A stretch of DNA of 64,000 nt from an uncultured Prevotellaceae bacterium. Lineage in GTDB: Bacteria; Bacteroidota; Bacteroidia; Bacteroidales; Bacteroidaceae. Of the stretch, positions 33,234 through 40,961 are shown one piece after another (position 1 is the stretch's first letter; each line of letters begins with the position of its first letter). Both the position numbers and the translations under genes were made by a program. The notes under the pieces were generated by a model, which had not been told where the DNA came from, ran no database searches, and saw only the letters and a program-made list of their open reading frames with translations. The stretch spans positions 62,001-126,000 of the forward strand of contig OMZS01000001.1 of NCBI GenBank assembly GCA_900315565.1. Direction: 5' to 3'.

Positions 33234-35318
33234 ATGAAACATCGAGTAGCACATATCATTTTATTGTTGGCAGTGGTCTGCAACCTCACAGCACAGACCA
33301 CCGTTTCTGGCACAGTTACCGACGGGCGTGAGCCGCTCGCCGGGGCCAATGTATTTATAGTAGGTACGATCGACGGATGCCTGACCGACTCGTTGGGACG
33401 GTTCTCGTTCACCACCTTTATAGCGGGTGAAGCAACGCTGAAAGCAACCTTCATTGGCTATGAGGACTATTTGCTGACTGCTGATGCCAGCCAGTTAGCC
33501 CATCTTACCATCAAAATGAGTGAGCGGGCAACAACCATCAGCGAAGTGGTGGTAACAGCCAGCACCTTCAGCTTTGGCAAGAGCGACAACTTCAAGACCA
33601 TGGACGCGCTCGACGTGGTGATGGCCGGCAACTCGTGCGGCGACATTGTGGCGGCACTGCAAACACTGCCCGGCACACAGATGGTTGGTGAGAACGGCAA
33701 ACTATATGTCCGTGGCGGCGAGAGCGGCGAGTGCCAGACATTCGTCAACGGAATGCATGTTCTTGTGCCCTACAGCACCAACACCGAAAACACTGCCGTG
33801 CGTGGACGCTTCTCGCCGTTCCTGTTCAAAGGCATCAGCTTCTCGCTGGGGGGATATGGCGGCGAGTACGGTCAGGCTCTTTCGTCGGTGCTCCCCATGG
33901 AAACCACAGAGACGGCCACAAGCGACAAGTACGGTGTGAGTGCATCGCTGGTTGACTGGAATGTTGGCGGCACGAAGGTTTTCGGCAACGGCAGCATGTC
34001 GTTCAACGCCGCACTTACCAGCACGGGGCTCTACGACCGTCTGTTCACACAAAGACAAGACTTCACTCGTCCTTATCGTAAGCTGTCGTGCGAGGCACAA
34101 TACAAAAAAGACTTCAGCACTTCGAGTGTGCTGAAGTCGTATGTGGGCTATGACCTTACATCGGTGGGACAGCGCATCGACGGGCGCAATCTCTCGCTAA
34201 AGGAACACAACATCTACGCAAACATTACGCATAAGGCTGCGATAGGCCAAGGCTACACGCTTTTTACGGGCATCGCCAATTCTTCGGTGTTCTGCGACAT
34301 CGACGACGCGCGCTTAGCTGGCGACCATTATCACAATTTCCGTAACGAAGTCCACCTGAAGGCTGAAATCCGCAAAGGCTTTTCTGACGTGCTGAAACTG
34401 GCTGCAGGTATCGAAGATTACGTCCGCAACAGCTCGACGAAATACGATGCTCAACAGTATCAACTCGGCTATAACATTCTCGCCGCTCATACCGATGCCC
34501 AGTGGCGCATGGTTCCACGGGTGTTTCTCAATATGTCTGCTAGGGCAGAAAGACTGCACTTTAGCAAACTAAGCTCGGGGATAACCATAAAACCAGCGTG
34601 GCTGTTGATGCCGAGAGCTACACTGAGCTATATTCCCAACAAACAGTTGCAATTCTCTTTGGTGGCAGGCCGCTACAGTCAGACCGCTGAGGACGATTAT
34701 CTGGCACAAAGCCGAGGCGCGCTCGGTCAGGGTGTTGCCGACCACGCCGTCCTGTCCGTGCAGCTTCAGTCAGCAGCCACCCTGCTGCGCATTGAACCCT
34801 ATTGGAAGAAATATCGCCGTTTGCCGCTGTTGGAGAATGGTGTTTATCAGCCTCATGGCTATGGTACAAGCCGGGGCGTGGATGTTTTTATAGAAAACCA
34901 TTCACTTGTCAAGAACCTTACGACTACGCTTTCCTATTCTTTCAACGACTCCAAGCGGCTTTACCTCGACTACACCGAAATGCAGACACCCGACTATGCT
35001 TCGCGTCATAATCTGCGCCTGACTGCCAAATACGCCATTGGCAAAGCCATAATCGGTCTGGCAGAATCGTACGCCAGCGGGAGGCACTTTCACAAAGGCA
35101 CCACACCTCATTATAATAGTGTGGACGTGAACCTCACCTATCTGCTGAGCCCCAAGGTCATTGTCTATTCGTCGCTGAACAACATTTTCGGTCGCACCAA
35201 CATTTTCCGTTACGATGCCAACGGTAGCGCTGTTGTGCCTAGCCGCGACCGTTTCTTATACATCGGTATTTTTGTTTCACTTAAAAATAATAAAGCTTAT
35301 GAAATTTCAAACTTTTAA
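33234..35318 (+). CDS. TonB-dependent outer-membrane receptor with regulatory-like domain
   Basis: Outer-membrane receptor of 694 residues, shorter than SusC (about 1000). Signal peptide at 1-21 (ending LTAQ), carboxypeptidase-like domain at about 22-97 (VSGTVTDGREPLAGANVFI ... FIGYEDY), plug at about 115-225 (VRGGESGECQTFVNGMHVL and GGYGGEYGQALSSVLP) and a beta-barrel to the C-terminus. No SusD partner is encoded; instead a small exported protein overlaps its end by 20 bp. Substrate unknown. Control by the upstream LytTR protein is inferred from the repeat array at the promoter. Confidence 0.88.
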   Translation: MKHRVAHIILLLAVVCNLTAQTTVSGTVTDGREPLAGANVFIVGTIDGCLTDSLGRFSFTTFIAGEATLKATFIGYEDYLLTADASQLAHLTIKMSERATTISEVVVTASTFSFGKSDNFKTMDALDVVMAGNSCGDIVAALQTLPGTQMVGENGKLYVRGGESGECQTFVNGMHVLVPYSTNTENTAVRGRFSPFLFKGISFSLGGYGGEYGQALSSVLPMETTETATSDKYGVSASLVDWNVGGTKVFGNGSMSFNAALTSTGLYDRLFTQRQDFTRPYRKLSCEAQYKKDFSTSSVLKSYVGYDLTSVGQRIDGRNLSLKEHNIYANITHKAAIGQGYTLFTGIANSSVFCDIDDARLAGDHYHNFRNEVHLKAEIRKGFSDVLKLAAGIEDYVRNSSTKYDAQQYQLGYNILAAHTDAQWRMVPRVFLNMSARAERLHFSKLSSGITIKPAWLLMPRATLSYIPNKQLQFSLVAGRYSQTAEDDYLAQSRGALGQGVADHAVLSVQLQSAATLLRIEPYWKKYRRLPLLENGVYQPHGYGTSRGVDVFIENHSLVKNLTTTLSYSFNDSKRLYLDYTEMQTPDYASRHNLRLTAKYAIGKAIIGLAESYASGRHFHKGTTPHYNSVDVNLTYLLSPKVIVYSSLNNIFGRTNIFRYDANGSAVVPSRDRFLYIGIFVSLKNNKAYEISNF

Positions 35319-35865
35319 AAACAGTGTTTTAGCAGTAGCCCTCTTCGTGATGGCATCAGTAAGTATCCGTGCCCAGCAGTCCATTACCGCTGACGCACCT
35401 GCCCGCAGCCTTTCTATGCAGGCACTCATCGGACAGTCGCTCGCCAAACTCCAGCAACCCACCCCCGAGGCTTTCCTCAACTGCATTGCTGAAATGAAGC
35501 GCATCGACGCAATGTTTCCTGACAGCATCCAACCAAAGTATCAGACGGCCTTGCAAAGTCTCTACTACAGCGTGATGAACCCTCACGCCCCGCAGACAGA
35601 GAATCTTCTGGCTGAAACAGAACAGACCATTACAAAAATGGAGCAAATGAAGAATGCTGACCCATCAGACATCTGCACTCTTCGAGGCTTTCTGTACATG
35701 GTACGCATCGTGCAGAACCCCGCCCAAAACGGCCAGCGTTACTACATGGACGTCATGCAAAACTATGAGAAAGCCCTGAAACTGAACCCCGACAACCAAC
35801 TTGCCAAGCAACTGCAGGAGAAATTCTTCGAGGGAATGAATAACGCTTCGCTAAATGATAAATGA
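35299..35865 (+). CDS. Small exported protein paired with the TonB receptor
   Basis: 188-residue protein with a signal peptide (MKFQTFKNSVLAVALFVMAS, cleavage near RAQQ) and an alpha-helical body rich in TPR-like features (YYMDVMQNYEKALKLNPDNQ near 155-175). It has no lipobox, so it is probably periplasmic. Its ATG lies inside the end of the receptor gene, 20 bp before that stop, which suggests translational coupling and shared function. The C-terminal NASLNDK and stop codon come from a CGCTTCGCTAAATGATAAAT repeat also found after the gene ending at 56883. Function unknown. Confidence 0.75.
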   Translation: MKFQTFKNSVLAVALFVMASVSIRAQQSITADAPARSLSMQALIGQSLAKLQQPTPEAFLNCIAEMKRIDAMFPDSIQPKYQTALQSLYYSVMNPHAPQTENLLAETEQTITKMEQMKNADPSDICTLRGFLYMVRIVQNPAQNGQRYYMDVMQNYEKALKLNPDNQLAKQLQEKFFEGMNNASLNDK

Positions 35866-35935
35866 TAAATGATAAATGATAATTATGCATTATGCATTAT
35901 CAATTATGCATTATCAATTATGCATTATCAATTCT
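35843..35935. repeat. AT-rich micro-repeats between convergent genes
   Basis: AATGATAA units (35855-35883) then TTATGCATTATCAA units (35883-35933). They supply the stop codons of both flanking genes, the small exported protein (plus) and the LicD protein (minus). Confidence 0.85.
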
Positions 35936-36727
35936 CAGCTCACCAACGTGCGGATGAAGTGTGTCGAGGTCGGGCAGCCGCATGTAATCGCCGTATTTCA
36001 GGGTGAGCACGCGATGAGTGTTGTTTGGCACGGGGAACATGCGGCCTTCGAACTCCATTTCGGTGAGCGGCAGGATGTCCTCCATGTAGCGCGGGTCGTG
36101 GTAGGGAATGCCCAGTCCGTAAGTCTCGCGGGCCTTTGAAAAACGACACGCGCAGCGCAACAAGGGGAAGAAAATTCGCTCGTTGAAACGGGTAATCAAA
36201 CGGACTTTCCAAAGAGCACCTCCCCGCCTCATGACCTTATACACATGGCCCTGCGCCAGTTCAGACAGGCGGTGAATCCAGAGCGGCTGACGGTAGAAAG
36301 GAAAAATGTCGATGTAAATGCCGCGCTCTTTCCACACGCGGTCGTAGCCGTTGCCCTCGGCCAAGAACGAGCGACGGTCGCGCACCTTGGCATAAAAGAA
36401 GAAATAGTTGCGGTCCGTGCGCGTGCTTTGCAGGGCCATGGTAGGGGGAAGCTCGTCGGGAAGCACGCGCATGAGCCGCTCGTAGTCGGGCAGCAGCATC
36501 TCTATATCGAGGTCGTCGTCCCAGGGAATGAAACCGCCGTGGCGCGCCGCACCGATGAGCGTACCACTGCTCAACCAATACTGTATATGGTGGCGCTTGC
36601 AGATACGGTCAACCTCGGTGAGCAGTTCCAGCATGCGCAACTGCTGACGGCGCAACAGCGACCCGTCGGGGCTGAACCGCTCGCGCAATTTCTGATGTTC
36701 GTCTTTGCTAATCAATGAATAATTCAT
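35918..36727 (-). CDS. LicD-family phosphotransferase
   Basis: Cytoplasmic nucleotidyltransferase-fold protein of 269 residues. The LicD core is LSSGTLIGAARHGGFIPWDD followed by DLDIEMLLPDYERL, giving the metal-binding DDDLD cluster at about 74-78. LicD proteins transfer phosphocholine or related groups to cell-surface glycans. The C-terminus LRIDNA and its TAA stop are encoded by a micro-repeat. The flippase gene lies 19 bp upstream on the same strand, so the two probably act on the same exported glycan. Confidence 0.88.
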   Translation of the reverse strand: MNYSLISKDEHQKLRERFSPDGSLLRRQQLRMLELLTEVDRICKRHHIQYWLSSGTLIGAARHGGFIPWDDDLDIEMLLPDYERLMRVLPDELPPTMALQSTRTDRNYFFFYAKVRDRRSFLAEGNGYDRVWKERGIYIDIFPFYRQPLWIHRLSELAQGHVYKVMRRGGALWKVRLITRFNERIFFPLLRCACRFSKARETYGLGIPYHDPRYMEDILPLTEMEFEGRMFPVPNNTHRVLTLKYGDYMRLPDLDTLHPHVGELRIDNA

Positions 36728-36746
36728 AATGCATAATGCATAAAGT

Positions 36747-38183
36747 TCAATGTTTTTTGTTCAAAAAACGAAGGCATTCTTTCAGAATCTGCGCACGTGC
36801 CAGCCACATGATGCCGATATAGAGCATGGCGGCCAAGGACACACGGACAAGCAACAGCAGCCACAACTGCGGAATGGAGGCCGTGGCCCAGCCAGTAAAC
36901 AGCATCACTCCGCCGGCGGCAAGGGCAAAAGGCAGCACATCGGCCAGCAACATGGACAGACGGTAGCCCACGAGCGGACGCACACACGCCCACCATACGA
37001 AAAACCACGCCACGCCCACTGCCGTAAAGGCAATGACCATGACGCGGATGCCGTAGGGGCGCAACAGCGTCATCAGCACCAGCTGGCAAACACACAGCGC
37101 GATGTTGGCCCACATATAGGTGCTGCTCTTTCTACGGCTGAGCAACATATTATAGAGCACCACCGACAGCGGCGCAAACGCTCCGCCCACGCACAGCACC
37201 TGCAACAGCCGCGCACTTTCGAGCCACTTGGCACCGATGGCCACCACAATGAACTCCTGGGCCACCAAGGCAAAACCGAAAAGCAACGGAAAGGCCACAA
37301 ATGCCGCAAAGCGCATCATCTTGCGCAGCACGCGCAACTGACGCTCACGCTCGTCCTGCACATCTACCAACACCGGCTGCGCCACCTGTGCCATCATGCC
37401 TTGAACCAGATAGGAAGCCTTGTAGTTCCACTGCCAAGCCTGATTGTAGTTGCCCGCATCGTGGGCCGTATAGAAGCGTCCCAACAGAATGTTCAGGATG
37501 TTGTTGTTCACATCGGTGACGATGCTCGATGCCAGCAGTTTGCAACTGAAGCGGAACATGCGACGGGCTGGACCGAAATCGATTTTCAACGTGGGGCGCC
37601 AGTCGGAGTAGTGCCAATACAACAAAGTACAGAGGAGAATATAGAGATTGGTCTGCGTGGCCAGCGACCAGTAGCTATAGCCCAAGGCAGCCATCGCCAC
37701 GCCCACCGAACTCGAGAGCACCGTGGCCGTCATGGCTGCCTTGGCCTGCTGTTTGGCGCGCAGGTTCTTGAAGAGATAGGCTGACTGTGCCGTGCCGAAA
37801 CTGGCAAACACAAAGCCCAGAAAGGCATAGCGCGCCAGCGGCGTGAGCCTTGGCTCATGGTAGTAAGCGGCAATGAGGGGCGCTGCGGCAAAGAGCACCA
37901 CATAGAGCACCGCGCCGATGGCGATGTTGGTCCAGAACACCGAGTTGTAGTCCTCTGCCCGCGGCTCGCGCAAGTTGGCCAATGCCACCTTGAACCCGCT
38001 ATTTTGCAGTTCGTTGGCCACAAGCGAGAAAATGGCTATCATGGCTATCATGCCATAGTCGTCGGGCGACAGCAGCCGCCCCAGAACTATGCCAAACAGC
38101 AGTCCCAGCAGCTGTTGCAAGCCACTGTTCAGACCGCCCCAAAGCAGTCCTCGCGCCGTTTTCTCCTTCAGTGTCTCTGCCAT
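36747..38183 (-). CDS. Polysaccharide flippase (Wzx/PST family)
   Basis: Integral membrane protein of 478 residues with about 12-14 hydrophobic segments and the family N-terminus TARGLLWGGLNSGLQQLLGL followed by GRLLSPDDYGMIAMIAIFS. It belongs to the polysaccharide-transporter branch of the MOP superfamily (MATE-like fold), whose members flip lipid-linked oligosaccharides across the inner membrane. Located between a LicD gene (downstream) and the esterase gene (20 bp upstream). The glycan it carries cannot be told from sequence. Confidence 0.9.
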   Translation of the reverse strand: MAETLKEKTARGLLWGGLNSGLQQLLGLLFGIVLGRLLSPDDYGMIAMIAIFSLVANELQNSGFKVALANLREPRAEDYNSVFWTNIAIGAVLYVVLFAAAPLIAAYYHEPRLTPLARYAFLGFVFASFGTAQSAYLFKNLRAKQQAKAAMTATVLSSSVGVAMAALGYSYWSLATQTNLYILLCTLLYWHYSDWRPTLKIDFGPARRMFRFSCKLLASSIVTDVNNNILNILLGRFYTAHDAGNYNQAWQWNYKASYLVQGMMAQVAQPVLVDVQDERERQLRVLRKMMRFAAFVAFPLLFGFALVAQEFIVVAIGAKWLESARLLQVLCVGGAFAPLSVVLYNMLLSRRKSSTYMWANIALCVCQLVLMTLLRPYGIRVMVIAFTAVGVAWFFVWWACVRPLVGYRLSMLLADVLPFALAAGGVMLFTGWATASIPQLWLLLLVRVSLAAMLYIGIMWLARAQILKECLRFLNKKH

Positions 38184-38203
38184 CGGCTTTTTTCCGCCTA
38201 CTG

Positions 38204-39643
38204 TTACTTCTTCAGAGCTTCGGCAATGATTTCGGCCATGCGTTTCACACCTTTCTCGTTGGGATGAATGCCGTCGGGCTGCACCATGTCGGCTCCGTTA
38301 GCAAAGAGCGTGTGCAAGTCGATGACCTTCAGGCCGTATTCGCGGGCCACTTCTTGCTGGATGGGGATGATGTTGTTGGCGATGATTTCTTCATTGATGT
38401 CCCACGATGATTTGAAAGCAGGAATGGGCGTACAAAGAATGATTTCGGGTTTCTTCGGCGCGGCGGCCTTGGCTTTCTTTCCCTTTTTCTTCTGTGGCTG
38501 TGCCAGATCGGGGCGCAAGGTGGTAATCATCTGCTTCAGGTCGGCCTTAAACTCAGCTCCATACTGCCAGTTCTGAGGTTTCGAGTCGTTGGTGCCCAGC
38601 TTGATAATCACAACGTCGGGCTGGAAAGCCACAGCGTCTTTCCAAGCCATTTCGTTCATATAGGGGAAGTCGCCTTTGTTGAGCAGGGTACGCGCACTCA
38701 CACCAAAATTTTTCACCCAGTAACCGTCGCCCAACATCTGTTGCAACAGAGCCGGGTAGCCATGTTGCGTGGCCATGTCGATGCCGTGGCCGTCAGTGAT
38801 ACTATTGCCAATGCACGCCACTTTTACGGCATCAGGCTTGGGAGCCTTGTGAGCATTCAGCCAATTGCCAATGTCGGTGAGCATTTGGTCGTGATACTTA
38901 AACCATGTGCCAAAGCCGTAACCGTGGTCGCCTGTGGGATAGATATACATGGCGCACTCGTTGCCGGCATTGCGCATGGCCGAATAGTAGGCCACACCGT
39001 TGGTGACTGGTGGCACCAGACGGTCGTCGCTGGCCATAATGATGAGGGCGGGCGGCGTGAGATGACGGCGCACGGCCTTGTCGGTAGAGAAATCGTTCAC
39101 CAGGTCGGGATTTTTCTGTCCCTCTTCGCCCAGGAAGTTGCGGCACGACCATTTATGAGTCACACGCTCGTCCATCGAAATGACAGGATAGAACAGAATG
39201 GAGAAATCGGGGCGCACATCGAAATCGGCATGGGTAGAAATGACCGATGACAGGTGTCCGCCAGCCGAAAAGCCCATGATGCCCACGTCGTGCGGATTGA
39301 TGCCCCACACCGTTGCCGAGTCGCGCACAATGCGGATACCCTTCTCCACATCGCCCATAGGCTTTGTGCGGTCGCCGTTGGGCAGCCGGTAGTTCACCAC
39401 AAAGTAGGCAATGCCCTGCTGGTTGAGCCACTCAGAGGCAAGATAGCCTTCGTGCGTGTTCGAAAGCATGGAGTAACCGCCGCCCGGCACTCCCACAATG
39501 GCCCTGCCTGAGGGGTTCGCAGGGAGGAAACAAACCATCTGCGCCTTGGCGTCGTCGGTGAGGTCGAGCGTAAATTTTCTGGCTGTCTGTGCCTGCACCG
39601 CTGTAGCGATGAGCAACAGAACTAAAAACATCATTTTTTTCAT
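38204..39643 (-). CDS. Secreted two-domain carbohydrate esterase (alpha/beta hydrolase plus SGNH)
   Basis: Exported protein of 479 residues fusing two esterase folds. After a signal peptide (1-18, ending AVQA) the first domain (about 22-265) is an alpha/beta hydrolase with oxyanion region VPGGGYSM, nucleophile elbow GFSAGGH (near 124-130), acid ASDDRLVPP and histidine GDHGYGFG. The second domain (about 273-479) is an SGNH hydrolase with CIGNSITDG, IIKLGTNDS and DGIHPNEKG blocks. A KKKGKKAKAAAPKK linker-like insert lies near 395. Fusions of this sort remove acetyl or feruloyl groups from xylan. Neighbouring GH10/GH43/GH2 genes support a hemicellulose role. Confidence 0.88.
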   Translation of the reverse strand: MKKMMFLVLLLIATAVQAQTARKFTLDLTDDAKAQMVCFLPANPSGRAIVGVPGGGYSMLSNTHEGYLASEWLNQQGIAYFVVNYRLPNGDRTKPMGDVEKGIRIVRDSATVWGINPHDVGIMGFSAGGHLSSVISTHADFDVRPDFSILFYPVISMDERVTHKWSCRNFLGEEGQKNPDLVNDFSTDKAVRRHLTPPALIIMASDDRLVPPVTNGVAYYSAMRNAGNECAMYIYPTGDHGYGFGTWFKYHDQMLTDIGNWLNAHKAPKPDAVKVACIGNSITDGHGIDMATQHGYPALLQQMLGDGYWVKNFGVSARTLLNKGDFPYMNEMAWKDAVAFQPDVVIIKLGTNDSKPQNWQYGAEFKADLKQMITTLRPDLAQPQKKKGKKAKAAAPKKPEIILCTPIPAFKSSWDINEEIIANNIIPIQQEVAREYGLKVIDLHTLFANGADMVQPDGIHPNEKGVKRMAEIIAEALKK

Positions 39644-39883
39644 CTTATGAAACTAGTTTAAGTTAGTTAATCCTACTCTTTGTTTACTGAAACCTGGGGC
39701 TGTGCTGGCGGCTAAGCGCATGCCTGCCATCACCCTTCAGACAATAATGCTGCAAAGTTAAGCATTTTTATGAATAGCCGTAACTGTTTATCAGGTTATT
39801 TTGTTATTTTTGCATCGCATTGACATTTTTCTTGCATCCTTTCTGACACAATTCATACACCTTAAACTTAACCAAACAAAAAA

Positions 39884-40948
39884 ATGAAGAAAGTTTTATT
39901 TGCATGCATGCTGCTCGTGGCTTTGGCAGCCTGCAAGAACAATGCCCAAAGTGAGACAGCAGAAATCATCGACCTGCCCCGCGCAGAAACTCCCGACAGC
40001 GTGGCCAAGGCCATGGATAATTTCCTGAAAGGCACACTCGCCGACTCGCTCGACGTTCACAGCGTCATGGTGGTGCAACACGGCAAAGTGATTTTCAGCC
40101 ACTGGCAGAGCGAGGGCAAAGACACACTGCCCCATGTGCTCCACTCTGTGAGCAAGACCTTCACCGCCACAGCCGTGGGGCTTGCCATCAACGAGGGTAA
40201 AATGCAACTCACCGACTCCATCGTCAAATTCTTCCCCGACAAGGTGCCGGCCAATGCCAGCGAAAACCTCAAGGCCATGACCGTGCGCGACCTGCTCACC
40301 ATGACCTGCGGACACGACGACGACCCCACTGGCATCATCCGCAATGCTGGCGATGACTGGGTAAAGGCTTTCCTGGCCTACCCCGTGAAACACAAGCCGG
40401 GCACTTTCTACTGCTACAACAGCCTGGGCACCTATGTGCTCTCGGCCATCGTACAGCAGGTGACTGGCGAAAAAGTGCTCGACTATCTCACCACACGTCT
40501 CTTCGAGCCCCTGCACATCGACAAACCGCGCTGGGAAGAAAGTCCGCAGGGCATCAACACCGGCGGATGGGGACTCTATCTGAAGACCGAAGACCTGGCT
40601 AAGATGGGACAGCTGCTGCTGCAAAACGGCGAGTGGAACGGCCAACAGATTATTCCCGCTGAGTGGGTGGCCGAAATGTCGAAGAAACAAGTGGAGAGCG
40701 TGAACCCCGGCACACGCATGGAACAGGCCGCCAGCCGTGGAATGACACCCGAAACCAGCGACTGGATGCAAGGCTACGGCTACCAGATGTGGCGATGCCG
40801 CCCAGGCTGTTTCCGTGCCGACGGTGCCAACGGACAGTACATCATTGTGATTCCCGATAAAGACGCTGTCATCGCCATCACCTCGAACGTGCAAGACCTG
40901 CAAGGTGAGCTCAACTGGGTTTGGAAAGCCATCCTGCCCGCCCTCTAA
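39884..40948 (+). CDS. Serine hydrolase, class C beta-lactamase-like lipoprotein
   Basis: Predicted lipoprotein of 354 residues: MKKVLFACMLLVALAACKNN has a lipobox with Cys17. The penicillin-binding-fold catalytic motifs are SVSK (nucleophile Ser near 89) and YNS near 180. Family members include esterases, D-aminopeptidases and beta-lactamases; with carbohydrate genes all round, an esterase is plausible, but resistance or peptidoglycan roles cannot be excluded. A TATTTTTG box (39805-39812) is a candidate -7 element. It is the only plus-strand gene in this stretch and converges on the GH2 gene with 13 bp between stops. Confidence 0.85.
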   Translation: MKKVLFACMLLVALAACKNNAQSETAEIIDLPRAETPDSVAKAMDNFLKGTLADSLDVHSVMVVQHGKVIFSHWQSEGKDTLPHVLHSVSKTFTATAVGLAINEGKMQLTDSIVKFFPDKVPANASENLKAMTVRDLLTMTCGHDDDPTGIIRNAGDDWVKAFLAYPVKHKPGTFYCYNSLGTYVLSAIVQQVTGEKVLDYLTTRLFEPLHIDKPRWEESPQGINTGGWGLYLKTEDLAKMGQLLLQNGEWNGQQIIPAEWVAEMSKKQVESVNPGTRMEQAASRGMTPETSDWMQGYGYQMWRCRPGCFRADGANGQYIIVIPDKDAVIAITSNVQDLQGELNWVWKAILPAL

Positions 40949-40961
40949 GCTGTGACCGAGG

